64,000 nucleotides of DNA from Flavobacterium sp. KS-LB2 (GTDB taxonomy: Bacteria > Bacteroidota > Bacteroidia > Flavobacteriales > Flavobacteriaceae), in the NCBI RefSeq assembly GCF_036895565.1, contig NZ_CP145904.1:248001-312000 (forward strand), given 5' to 3'. Under the pieces are notes generated by a model. That model saw nothing but the letters and a program-made list of their open reading frames with translations. It was not told the origin of the DNA and ran no database searches. The stretch's first letter is position 1. Each line of letters opens with the position of its first letter. A program made the position numbers and the translations under genes. This document shows positions 16,713 to 25,572 of the stretch, in pieces.

Positions 16713-17171
16713 ATGAACGACAATTTTGTTACAGAATATTTTGGTATTGGGATTCAAAACGGCAAAACGCCTGAGAATTTAGGAGTATTGTGGCGCACCG
16801 CGCAAAACTTAGGTGCAAGTTATATTTTTACGATTGGGAATCGCTATGCAAAACAAGCTTGCGATACGCACAATGCAGTCAAATCAATTCCTTATTTTCA
16901 TTATGAGTCATTTGAGGATTTCTATAACAACTTACCCAAAGGCGCTCGCTTAGTAGGTGTTGAACTGGATGAAAATGCCACTGATTTGGAGACCTTCGAA
17001 CATCCAAGACGTTGCGTTTATTTATTGGGCGCTGAGGATAATGGACTTTCCAAAAAAGCCATTGAAAAATGTCATTATTTAGTAAAATTCAAATCCGAAA
17101 AAAGCTTAAATGTATCCGTTGCAGGAAGTATTGTGCTATATGATAGAGGCTTAAACAAACCCAGATCATAA
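16713..17171 (+). CDS. SpoU/TrmH family RNA 2'-O-methyltransferase
   Basis: A 152-residue SPOUT-fold methylase lacking an N-terminal RNA-binding extension. Motif 1 is NGKTPENLGVLWRTAQNLGA (N and R conserved), motif 2 is VYLLGAEDNGLS, and motif 3 is SLNVSVAGSIVLYD, the order expected of SpoU enzymes. The target nucleotide (tRNA or rRNA) cannot be read from sequence. The frame opens 5 codons earlier at a TTG-type codon, but ATG 16713 follows the promoter directly and is preferred. Convergent with the GH63 gene. Confidence 0.87.
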   Translation: MNDNFVTEYFGIGIQNGKTPENLGVLWRTAQNLGASYIFTIGNRYAKQACDTHNAVKSIPYFHYESFEDFYNNLPKGARLVGVELDENATDLETFEHPRRCVYLLGAEDNGLSKKAIEKCHYLVKFKSEKSLNVSVAGSIVLYDRGLNKPRS

Positions 17172-17202
17172 AAAAAATTTCCGCTCTGAAAAGCAGGAAT
17201 TT
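17172..17202. terminator. Possible weak terminator between convergent genes
   Basis: Imperfect hairpin (AAAATTTCCGCT with AGCAGGAATTTT, one bulge on each side) with A and T runs, between the methylase stop and the GH63 stop. Confidence 0.4.
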
Positions 17203-17222
17203 TAGTAATTGATTATAGTAAT

Positions 17223-19847
17223 TTATTGATTATTCTCCATTTCTAGGATTAAATTAGCAATAAGTGCAGTCCATCCCGTTTGATGCGAAGCGCCTAATCC
17301 TCTACCAGTATCGCCATCAAAAAATTCATAGAATAAATGTTGGTTTTTGAATTCCTGCTCCGTTGAGAACAAGTGGTTTTTATCGTCAGAGTGGTATTGG
17401 TATTTGCCATTTTCGTCTCGCTCAAAAAGTTTGATAAGCCTTTTTGTTAACTCGTTTGCAATTTGATTTAAGTTTAGCTTATGTCCAGAACCTGTTGGGA
17501 ATTCATACAAATAAGTAGAACCGTAAAACGTGTAGTATTTGCGCAACGATTGTATAATCATATAATTCAGTGGCATCCAGATAGGTCCACGCCAATTAGA
17601 GTTTCCGCCAAACATTCCAGACCTGCTTTCTCCAGGTTCGTACTGAATTTTATGATGTCCTTCGCTTCCAAAAACAAAAGGGTGGTCTTTATGGTATTTA
17701 GAAAGGGAACGAATCCCATAATCGGATAGGAATTCCTTTTCGTCCAATAAGCGTATTAAAAGATGCTCAAGTCTAAACCCGCGCATAATCGAAAATAGAA
17801 AATTACCATCTTTATTAGCCGTTTCTAAGTTGGATATTAATGAGGCGAGATCCGGACGAGTTCTAATAATTTCGTTTGCTCTTTTTTGAAAATCTTTCAA
17901 TTGTTCGAATAGCTCTTTGTGCATAATTTCTACAGCAAACATAGGAATTACGCCTACTAGGGAACGAACTTTAAGGCGTTCAGTGCTACCATCAGACATT
18001 TCAACAACATCGTAATAAAAATTGTCTTGGTCGTCCCACAAGGAGAGATCTTTTTTTCCTATATGGTGCATTGCCCATGCAATATTCAAGAAATGCCTAA
18101 AAAACTTAGCCGATATTTCTTCGTAAATTTTATTGGTTTTGGCTAATTCAAGTGACATGCGCAACATGTTTAAGGAGAACATGGCCATCCAACTCGTAGC
18201 ATCTGCTTGTTGCATTTTTTTGATTCCTTCTGGCATGTGGTTGCGATCAAAAACACCAATGTTGTCTAATCCTAAAAAGCCACCTTCAAACAAATCTGTT
18301 CCACTGGTATCTTTTTGATTCACCCACCACGTAAAATTCACGAGGAGTTTCTGGAAAGCAGTTTCTAAAAATTCAGTGTCGGTTTTACCAGTGCGTTTTA
18401 AGTCTTTTTCATAAACGGTCCACACAGCCCAAGAGTGAACTGGCGGATTTACATCGCTAAAATTCCATTCATACGCTGGAATTTGACCATTAGGATGCAT
18501 GTAGCTTTCTTGTAAAACCAATAGTAGCTGTTGCTTAGCAAAATAAGGGTCAATTTCAACAAATGATGCCATGTGAAAAGCAAGATCCCAGGCGGCATAC
18601 CATGGATATTCCCATTTATCAGGCATAGAAATTACATGACGGTTTGTTAAATGTTGCCAGCTGGTATTTCGTTTGTCTGAGCGATTAGGTGATGTCTCTC
18701 CTGGTCCTCCAAAAAGCCATTTGAATACATCATAATAATAAAATTGTTTGGTCCACAACAATCCTGAAAAGGCACTTTTTACAATTTTTTGCTGCTCTTT
18801 TGGGATATCTTTACTGATAATTTCACTATAAAATGTTTCGCACTCTTTTTTTCTAGCTTCAATAACGGTATCAAAATCAGTAAAAGGGTTTTCTAGCGGA
18901 ACATTACTCAACCGTATTTTTACGCTTTTTTCTTCCCCAGGTTTTAAATCAAACTGATGCCAAATGGCAGCTTTAGTTCCAAATTTTTCTGGGTTTACAG
19001 TAGGTTCATCGCTAATGACGTGGTTATTGATTCCATCTTTTACAAAATCATACTCATTAGGAGCATTATATATGCGCTCGTTATTGGTTTCGTTTTCACA
19101 AAAGAGTTGCTCTCCTTCATGGTGATAAAAGTAATAGGATCCGTTTCGGCTACTCTTAGAATGGATTGTGTTAGCTGCTACAGACTCCATATTTGGTCGG
19201 GGATGTCTATCGTTGTGTTTCCAGAAATTACGAAACCATATATGCGGAAGCACATGAATTGTAGCGGTTGTCGTTCCTCTATTGATGACCGTAACTTGCA
19301 TCAAGATATCATCAACATCCGCTTTTGCATATTCGATAAAACAATCAAAATAGGCATTATCAGTAAAGCTACCCGTATCTAATAATTCAAATTCTGTTTC
19401 CTCTCGACTGCGTTGATTTTTTACAATTAATTCCTCGTACGGGAATTCGTTTTGAGGATATTTATAAAGGTATTTGTTATAGGAATGTGATGGTGTTGAA
19501 ACTTGATGAAAGTACAGCTCTTTTACATCTTCTCCATGATTGCCTTGATTATTGGTTAAACCAAATAAACGTTCTTTGAGAATAGGATCTTTTCCGTTCC
19601 AAAAAGCAGGAGCCAAGCATAGAATTTCACGAGAATCACAAAACCCTCCAATTCCCTCTTCTCCCCATCTGTAGGCATTACTACGAGCTCTGTCGTGGTT
19701 TATGAATTCCCATGCATCTCCGTTTTGACTATAATCTTCACGAACAGTTCCCCATTGTCTTTCGGCTAAGTACGGCCCCCATTTTTTCCAATTTCTGTAA
19801 TTATCAGAAACGGCTAGTTTTTGTTCCTCAGAAATTTGGTGCGTCAT
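17223..19847 (-). CDS. GH63-type glucosidase (MGH1-like)
   Basis: An 874-residue cytoplasmic glycoside hydrolase with the (alpha/alpha)6 barrel of the GH63/mannosylglycerate-hydrolase group. The N-terminal beta-sandwich region begins KWGPYLAERQWGTVREDYS. The barrel contains the typical WEYPWYAAWDLAFHMASF with a candidate catalytic Asp, and EWNFSDVNPPVHSWAVW. A C-terminal WRGPIWMPLNYMIIQSL and FYEFFDGDTGRGLGASHQTG also match the family. No signal peptide. Likely substrates are alpha-glucosides or glycosylglycerate-type compounds; this is inference. Monocistronic, convergent with the methylase. Confidence 0.87.
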   Translation of the reverse strand: MTHQISEEQKLAVSDNYRNWKKWGPYLAERQWGTVREDYSQNGDAWEFINHDRARSNAYRWGEEGIGGFCDSREILCLAPAFWNGKDPILKERLFGLTNNQGNHGEDVKELYFHQVSTPSHSYNKYLYKYPQNEFPYEELIVKNQRSREETEFELLDTGSFTDNAYFDCFIEYAKADVDDILMQVTVINRGTTTATIHVLPHIWFRNFWKHNDRHPRPNMESVAANTIHSKSSRNGSYYFYHHEGEQLFCENETNNERIYNAPNEYDFVKDGINNHVISDEPTVNPEKFGTKAAIWHQFDLKPGEEKSVKIRLSNVPLENPFTDFDTVIEARKKECETFYSEIISKDIPKEQQKIVKSAFSGLLWTKQFYYYDVFKWLFGGPGETSPNRSDKRNTSWQHLTNRHVISMPDKWEYPWYAAWDLAFHMASFVEIDPYFAKQQLLLVLQESYMHPNGQIPAYEWNFSDVNPPVHSWAVWTVYEKDLKRTGKTDTEFLETAFQKLLVNFTWWVNQKDTSGTDLFEGGFLGLDNIGVFDRNHMPEGIKKMQQADATSWMAMFSLNMLRMSLELAKTNKIYEEISAKFFRHFLNIAWAMHHIGKKDLSLWDDQDNFYYDVVEMSDGSTERLKVRSLVGVIPMFAVEIMHKELFEQLKDFQKRANEIIRTRPDLASLISNLETANKDGNFLFSIMRGFRLEHLLIRLLDEKEFLSDYGIRSLSKYHKDHPFVFGSEGHHKIQYEPGESRSGMFGGNSNWRGPIWMPLNYMIIQSLRKYYTFYGSTYLYEFPTGSGHKLNLNQIANELTKRLIKLFERDENGKYQYHSDDKNHLFSTEQEFKNQHLFYEFFDGDTGRGLGASHQTGWTALIANLILEMENNQ

Positions 19848-20310
19848 ATTTTGCAGTCTTAGTATTATTTGTGAATTTGAAAAACAGAACTATTGTTTTT
19901 ATACAAATAGCACAAGAGTTTTTTTATTTTCTATATCTCTATTCTGGTAAAAATAAGATTTATTTTAGTAGTACGAAATCAATGGTTTACTATTGTTTAA
20001 TTGCCTGCCATTGTCGGTTTTCTTTAAATATCTCGTAAATTTTGAGGTCTTAATTTGTCAATTTCTGTTGAATTTAAAATAAAAATATCACAATTTGATG
20101 GTCTATATATCCAGTAAGAGTAAGGAGAAAACGTTTTTGTTTTTTGTAAAAAACAGAAAAATTGTAGTGTCTTCACCATCAGAGGGATAAATAGCCCTTA
20201 ATGATACTATTTGTTTTTCTCAATAGTCGATTTTGGGTTCCAAAAAACGGTACTCGTTGAACACTATATTATTTAATTATGGGAATCGAATAGGAGAATC
20301 TCATAGGAAT
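19848..20310. other. Long intergenic region upstream of the GH63 gene
   Basis: About 460 nt between the GH63 start and the RND terminator. It is A/T-rich, with several poly-T stretches and one local T/A hairpin near 20136-20155. Reading frames here are short and lack family features. No clear TAnnTTTG element for the GH63 gene was found. A regulatory RNA cannot be excluded. Confidence 0.4.
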
Positions 20311-20314
20311 AAAA

Positions 20315-20341
20315 AAAATCCCGCTTAAAAAACGGGATTTT
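20315..20341 (-). terminator. Terminator of the RND transporter gene
   Basis: Stem AAAATCCCG/CGGGATTTT with a 9-nt loop; on the minus strand it is followed by a run of eight T, placed 15 nt after the stop codon. Confidence 0.85.
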
Positions 20342-20355
20342 GATTGGTATGATAT

Positions 20356-22773
20356 CTATTTTGTTTGATCAAAATAATCCTCTTGTTCATTTGGGTTGTT
20401 CAAAATATCTATTTTTGGTTCTATGAATTCTTGTTTGTTGGTCAATGATTTGTTTAAAGTAAGGACTAAACAAGGCAATAGCATTAGGTTAGACAACATA
20501 CCAAAAGCAAGTGTGATGGCAATTAATCCTCCTAAAGCAACTGTCCCACCAAAATCAGACAACATAAACACGGAGAAACCAACAAATAATACCACTGAAG
20601 TATAGAACATGCTGATTCCCGATTCTTTGATGGTAGCAAAAACCGATTTTTTAATCTTCCAGTTGTTGTGTTTCAATTCTTGTCTGTATTGCGCCAAAAA
20701 GTGAATAGTGTCATCTACTGATAGTCCGAAAGCGATACTGAACACTAAAATAGTAGAAGGTTTTAATGGAATACCAAAATACCCCATTAACCCAGCAGTA
20801 ATTACTAGAGGTAACAAATTTGGAATCAAAGAAACCACAACCATTTTGAACGATCGGAACATGAAAACCATTAGTAGCGAAATCAGTAGCACGGCAAATA
20901 ATAACGAGCTTACTAAATTGTCTAATAAATACTGTGTTCCTTTTTCAAAAACTAATGCTTTACCTGTCATCACAACATTGTAACGGTCTTTTGGGAAGAC
21001 AGTATTGGCTTTCGCCAAAAGCTTATCTTCGATTTTAGCCATATTCCCGGTGCCAATATCCCTCATGAAAGTAGTAATTCTAGCCACTTGTCCAGTGCTG
21101 TCTACATAACTTTTCATCAAGTTATCCTTGGTGTTTTTGGTCGCATTCTTGGCATAACTCAAAATGAAACTTTGTTCTTGTGAGCTAGGCAAATCATAAT
21201 ATTCAGGATTCCCGTTGTAGTATGCTTGTTTAGAATATTTAACTAAATTTAGAATTGAAATGGGTTTAGAAAGTTCTGGAATTTCTTCGATGGTTTCTTG
21301 AAGTTCGTCCATTTTATTTAAAGTAGATAACTTCATAACTCCTTTTTTTCTTTTGGTATCAACCGTAATTTCAAGAGGCATAATTCCATCGAATTCTTTT
21401 TCGAAAAATAAAATATCTTTATAAAATCCTGTGTTTTTAGGCATATCTTCGATCAAACTTCCGGATGTTTTTATCTTTAATGCTCCAAAAAGGCTAATAA
21501 TAAATAAAAGAAAAGCAGCAATATAAACATAACGTCTGTTGTATTTTACTGTCTTTTCAATCCAATTGATAAACACGCGGGTGTAGTTGCGGTTTAAATG
21601 TTCCAAGTGCTTTTGCTGCGGTACGGGTTGGTAACTATAATAAATTGGGATTACAGTTAAACATAAAAAGAACAACGAAACAATGCTTAAAGAAGATATA
21701 ATTCCAAACTCTTTCAGCAGTTGGCTGCTGGTAATGATAAAAGTAGCAAATCCTGCCGCAGTGGTTAAATTAGTCATCAAAGTAGCTGTTCCTACTTTTG
21801 TAATTACACGTTGCAGTGCTTTTGCTTTATTGCCGTGTGCACTGTATTCTTGTTGGTATTTATTAGTCAGGAAAATACAATTTGGAATTCCTATGACAAT
21901 GACTAACGTAGGGACTAATGCAGTCAGTACGGTAATTTGATAATTGAATAATCCTAATAATCCAAAAGTCCACATCACACCAATAATCACAATTAAAATG
22001 GCAATTAATGTGGCTCTAAACGAACGAAAAAAGAAGAAAAATATTAATGAAGTTAATAACAAGGATGCACCAATAAACAAACTAATTTCACTAACAATAC
22101 TCATGGCGTTTAGCGTGCGGATGTATGGCATTCCAGAAACGCGCAAGTCGATTCCAGTTTCTTTTTCGAAAGCATTTATCTTTGGGATAAAGTCTTTTAC
22201 AATGTAATCCTTACGTTTTGCAGTATTAACAATTTGTTTATCAAGATAAATGGCGGAACGGATGCTTCCGCTTTTTTTATTGAAAAGCAAGCCTTCATAA
22301 AAAGGCATGTTTTGAAACAAGTCTTTCTTAATACCACTTAAATATTCCTGATTGTTAGTCTTATTTGAATCTACAAAAGGTACAAGTTCAAATGTTTGTA
22401 AGGAGTCGTTTTTCTTGAGCTGCTTTAAATCATTGATTGAAACTACTAAATCTACTTCCTTTTGTGCTTTTATTTCAGTCATTAATTTGTTCCAGGCAGC
22501 AAATGCTTTCGGTGTGAAAAAAGCGTCATCTTTTATCCCAACAACAATTAAGTTTCCTTCTTCCCCAAATTTGTCCAGAAAGCCGTTGTATTCTAGATTG
22601 ACACTATTGTCATCTGGTAATAAATTAGCTTCGGTAAATGAAAATTGAATATTTTTCCACTGTAAGGCTAAGAGCGCTGTTATCGCGACAATAATGGATA
22701 ACATTAAAATTCTATTTCTAAGGACAATTCGAGCTATTAACTCCCAAAATCCCAAACTAAACCACTTGATCAT
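20356..22773 (-). CDS. RND/MMPL superfamily exporter
   Basis: An 805-residue inner-membrane transporter with two repeats. Each has one membrane helix (about 20-40 and 415-435), a large periplasmic loop, and a block of five helices (about 225-385 and 630-780). Motifs include GTATLMTNLTTAAGFATFI in the first half and FSIAFGLSVDDTIHFLAQYR in the second, with the acidic pair used in proton coupling. Such MMPL-type proteins export lipids, hopanoids or hydrophobic compounds; the substrate here is unknown. Single gene with its own terminator and a TACCTTTG promoter element. Confidence 0.88.
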   Translation of the reverse strand: MIKWFSLGFWELIARIVLRNRILMLSIIVAITALLALQWKNIQFSFTEANLLPDDNSVNLEYNGFLDKFGEEGNLIVVGIKDDAFFTPKAFAAWNKLMTEIKAQKEVDLVVSINDLKQLKKNDSLQTFELVPFVDSNKTNNQEYLSGIKKDLFQNMPFYEGLLFNKKSGSIRSAIYLDKQIVNTAKRKDYIVKDFIPKINAFEKETGIDLRVSGMPYIRTLNAMSIVSEISLFIGASLLLTSLIFFFFFRSFRATLIAILIVIIGVMWTFGLLGLFNYQITVLTALVPTLVIVIGIPNCIFLTNKYQQEYSAHGNKAKALQRVITKVGTATLMTNLTTAAGFATFIITSSQLLKEFGIISSLSIVSLFFLCLTVIPIYYSYQPVPQQKHLEHLNRNYTRVFINWIEKTVKYNRRYVYIAAFLLFIISLFGALKIKTSGSLIEDMPKNTGFYKDILFFEKEFDGIMPLEITVDTKRKKGVMKLSTLNKMDELQETIEEIPELSKPISILNLVKYSKQAYYNGNPEYYDLPSSQEQSFILSYAKNATKNTKDNLMKSYVDSTGQVARITTFMRDIGTGNMAKIEDKLLAKANTVFPKDRYNVVMTGKALVFEKGTQYLLDNLVSSLLFAVLLISLLMVFMFRSFKMVVVSLIPNLLPLVITAGLMGYFGIPLKPSTILVFSIAFGLSVDDTIHFLAQYRQELKHNNWKIKKSVFATIKESGISMFYTSVVLFVGFSVFMLSDFGGTVALGGLIAITLAFGMLSNLMLLPCLVLTLNKSLTNKQEFIEPKIDILNNPNEQEDYFDQTK

Positions 22774-22792
22774 AATTCCTATTTAACGGCTG

Positions 22793-22800
22793 CAAAGGTA
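22793..22800 (-). promoter_or_regulatory. -7 promoter element for the RND transporter gene
   Basis: Minus-strand TACCTTTG followed by C, exact TAnnTTTG match, 19 nt before the ATG at 22773. Confidence 0.5.
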
Positions 22801-22911
22801 GTTAAAACCGCTATAAATCATTGGTTTTAACAGAAACTTTTTACTATTTTAAGAGACGGATTTTAGACGTTTTTTATTTTACAAATAAATAATTTTGTGC
22901 GATATAAATTA

Positions 22912-22919
22912 TACATTTG
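22912..22919 (+). promoter_or_regulatory. Candidate -7 promoter element for the antiporter gene
   Basis: TACATTTG, exact TAnnTTTG match, about 45 nt before the start; the nearest upstream TTG is too close (14 nt). Confidence 0.4.
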
Positions 22920-22964
22920 AATTCTGCATTTTTGTTTTTTAGAATGTAGTGCGATTACATAAAA

Positions 22965-25241
22965 ATGGGTATGAAGAATTATAAAAACACATTGTTTTAT
23001 TTAGGTATTACCGGTGGTTTCACAGCTTTAATGTATTGGATTTTAAGTCAAGGCAAAAAATTAGAAGCAAGAGAGGTTATTGTAACACCTGAAAGTGGGA
23101 ATGGTTCCTGGGGAGATTTTATAGCTTCGATGCAACATAATTTTCAGGATCCTTTAGCGATTCTTTTGGCGCAAATTATAACTATAATACTTGTTGCTCG
23201 TGTTTTTGGTTGGGTTTTCAAGAAAATTGGCCAGCCCTCTGTAATAGGTGAGATTATTGCTGGAATTGTTCTTGGACCGTCCTTATTGGGTTTGTATTTT
23301 CCTGAATTTTCAGGAGCATTATTTCCTGTAGAATCTTTAGGGAATTTAAAATTTTTGAGTCAGATAGGATTAATCCTTTTTATGTTTGTCATAGGAATGG
23401 AACTCGATCTGAAAGTCTTGAAAAATAAAGCCAATGAAGCGGTGGTAATTAGTCATGCCAGTATTGTCATTCCTTTTGCACTCGGAATTGGTCTAGCTTA
23501 TTTTGTTTACAATCGATTTGCTCCCGAAGGGGTCAAATTCCTTGCCTTCAGTTTGTTTATGGGAATTGCCTTGAGTATCACTGCTTTTCCCGTTTTGGCC
23601 AGAATTGTTCAGGAACGTGGGATTCATAAAACAAAATTAGGAGCAATCGTCATTACCTGCGCTGCTGCCGATGATATTACGGCTTGGTGTATCTTAGCGG
23701 TGGTAATTGCTATTGTAAAAGCGGGGACTTTCGTCAGCTCTTTATACATTATTATGCTGGCGGTACTTTATGTGCTTGCCATGATTTTTATTGTAAAACC
23801 TTTTCTGAAAAGAATTGGAGATTTATATGGTTCTAAGGACAGCATTGTAAAACCAGTTGTAGCTATCTTTTTTCTCGTACTAATCATATCGTCTTATGCT
23901 ACTGAGGTTATTGGTATTCACGCACTCTTTGGAGCGTTTATGGCAGGAGCTATTATGCCAGATGTTCCCAAATTTAGAACGATATTCATAGAAAAAGTAG
24001 AGGATGTTGCCTTGATACTTTTACTTCCTTTGTTTTTTGTATTCACAGGTTTGAAAACCGAAATTGGTCTTATCAATGATCCGTATTTATGGAAAGTCAC
24101 CGGTTTTATTATTTTGGTAGCTGTAGTGGGTAAGTTTTTAGGAAGCGCATTGGCAGCAAAATTTGTAGGTCAGACTTGGCGAGACAGTTTGACAATTGGA
24201 GCCTTGATGAACACCAGAGGTTTAATGGAATTGATTGTCTTGAACATCGGTTTAGAACTTAAAGTTTTGACTCCCGAAGTGTTTACCATGATGGTAATTA
24301 TGGCTTTGGTTACCACTTTTATGACGGGACCAGCTTTGGATTTAATCAATTATATTTTTAAAACTAAGGATGGAGTCGAGATTGTTGAACAAACAAGTCA
24401 AAACAAATACCGCATTTTAATTTCATTTGGAAACAATGAAAAAGGAAAATCCTTGTTGCGATTGGCGAATAGCCTGATTAAAAAACAAAAAAAATCAGCT
24501 AGTATCACCGTGATGCATTTATCGTTAAGTGATGAGATGCATACTTTCAATATGGAGGATAAGGAGAAAAATAGTTTTTATCCCATTGTCGAAGAATCCC
24601 AGCTTCTAAATCAGGATATTAATACTATTTTTAAAGCAACCTTAGATATTGAAACAGAAATTGCTGATGTTGCGAATCAAGGTGATTATGATTTGTTGTT
24701 AGTAGGTCTTGGAAAATCAATATTTGAAGGGACAATCCTTGGAAAAGTAATTGGTTTTACAACTAGAATAATCAATCCTGATCGCTTAATTGATAAGTTC
24801 ACTGGGAAAGAGGGACTGTTTGAAAATTCTCCTTTTGACGAAAGAACGAGACAAATTATTGCTAAAACCAAGATGCCAATAGGGATTTTGATTGATAAAG
24901 ATTTACAGCAAGTCAATCATGTTTTTATTCCAATTTTTAGTCCAGAAGATGTGTTTGTGATTGATTATATCCAAAAATTAATTTACAACAACAATGCTAA
25001 GATTGTTGTTTTGGATGTCAATGAGCATGTCAATACTAATTTTGTAATCAAAAGCGCTATCGATTCTTTGGAACAAAAATATCCCAATAACATTGGTTTG
25101 ATGACCGATAAAACAATTAAAAAGGAATTTTTGGACCAACAGGATTTAATGTTAATTAGTCTTGAAAGTTGGAAACAATTAGTTGATTCCAGAAGTATTT
25201 GGCTCAGTGACGTTCCTTCAGTACTAATTTTAAAACAGTAA
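22965..25241 (+). CDS. CPA2-type cation:proton antiporter with cytosolic C-terminal domain
   Basis: A 758-residue membrane protein: an extra N-terminal helix (about 7-25), a sodium/hydrogen exchanger domain (about 65-465) with roughly 12 helices, and a soluble tail of about 290 residues. Family motifs include GQPSVIGEIIAGIVLGPSLLG, ITCAAADDITAWCILAVV with the paired Asp residues of the ion site, and LMNTRGLMELIVLN. The tail resembles universal-stress-protein folds (NKYRILISFGNNEKGKSLL, DYDLLLVGLGKSIFEG) and may sense nucleotides. Two near ATGs (22965, 22971) are possible starts. It is 1 nt from the SMR gene and likely co-transcribed with it. Confidence 0.88.
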   Translation: MGMKNYKNTLFYLGITGGFTALMYWILSQGKKLEAREVIVTPESGNGSWGDFIASMQHNFQDPLAILLAQIITIILVARVFGWVFKKIGQPSVIGEIIAGIVLGPSLLGLYFPEFSGALFPVESLGNLKFLSQIGLILFMFVIGMELDLKVLKNKANEAVVISHASIVIPFALGIGLAYFVYNRFAPEGVKFLAFSLFMGIALSITAFPVLARIVQERGIHKTKLGAIVITCAAADDITAWCILAVVIAIVKAGTFVSSLYIIMLAVLYVLAMIFIVKPFLKRIGDLYGSKDSIVKPVVAIFFLVLIISSYATEVIGIHALFGAFMAGAIMPDVPKFRTIFIEKVEDVALILLLPLFFVFTGLKTEIGLINDPYLWKVTGFIILVAVVGKFLGSALAAKFVGQTWRDSLTIGALMNTRGLMELIVLNIGLELKVLTPEVFTMMVIMALVTTFMTGPALDLINYIFKTKDGVEIVEQTSQNKYRILISFGNNEKGKSLLRLANSLIKKQKKSASITVMHLSLSDEMHTFNMEDKEKNSFYPIVEESQLLNQDINTIFKATLDIETEIADVANQGDYDLLLVGLGKSIFEGTILGKVIGFTTRIINPDRLIDKFTGKEGLFENSPFDERTRQIIAKTKMPIGILIDKDLQQVNHVFIPIFSPEDVFVIDYIQKLIYNNNAKIVVLDVNEHVNTNFVIKSAIDSLEQKYPNNIGLMTDKTIKKEFLDQQDLMLISLESWKQLVDSRSIWLSDVPSVLILKQ

Positions 25242-25242
25242 T

Positions 25243-25572
25243 ATGAATTGGATTTTGTTGATTATTGGCGGTCTTTTTGAAGTAGGATTTGCAACTTGTT
25301 TAGGCAAGGCCAAAGAAAGCACAGGAATGACGGCAACATTATGGTTGGGAGGATTCTTAATATGCTTGGTAATAAGTATGGTGTTGCTTTACAAAGCCAC
25401 ACAAACATTGCCTATTGGAACGGCTTATGCGGTTTGGACAGGAATTGGGGCAGTAGGAACAGTTCTTGTTGGAATTTTTGTGTTTAAAGAACCGGCCGAT
25501 TTCTGGCGAATATTTTTCATTACCACTTTAATCAGTTCGATTATTGGTTTGAAATTCGTTTCAAGTCATTAA
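25243..25572 (+). CDS. sugE: Small multidrug resistance (SMR) family exporter, SugE/Gdx-like
   Basis: A 109-residue, four-helix inner-membrane exporter that works as a dual-topology dimer. The conserved membrane Glu is in IIGGLFEVGFA (residue 13), and LPIGTAYAVWTGIGAVGTVL resembles the guanidinium-exporter (Gdx/SugE) subgroup more than EmrE. Length is normal. It is coupled to the antiporter gene upstream. Its stop codon overlaps the stop codon of the convergent DUF5686 gene by 4 nt. The split between guanidinium and quaternary-amine export is inferred. Confidence 0.88.
   Translation: MNWILLIIGGLFEVGFATCLGKAKESTGMTATLWLGGFLICLVISMVLLYKATQTLPIGTAYAVWTGIGAVGTVLVGIFVFKEPADFWRIFFITTLISSIIGLKFVSSH

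Noticed and set aside
18957..19382. 141-residue plus-strand ORF
   Set aside because: Opposite the GH63 gene, whose own frame is continuous and well conserved.
19712..20038. 108-residue plus-strand ORF reaching into the GH63 upstream region
   Set aside because: Two thirds of it runs antisense over the GH63 start; no domain and no promoter.
20100..20230. Possible fourth copy of the dispersed repeat
   Set aside because: On the minus strand it shows GGGCTATTT and a T/A hairpin but lacks the shared AAGGATT and TCGGGGCTAG ends, so the match is too weak.
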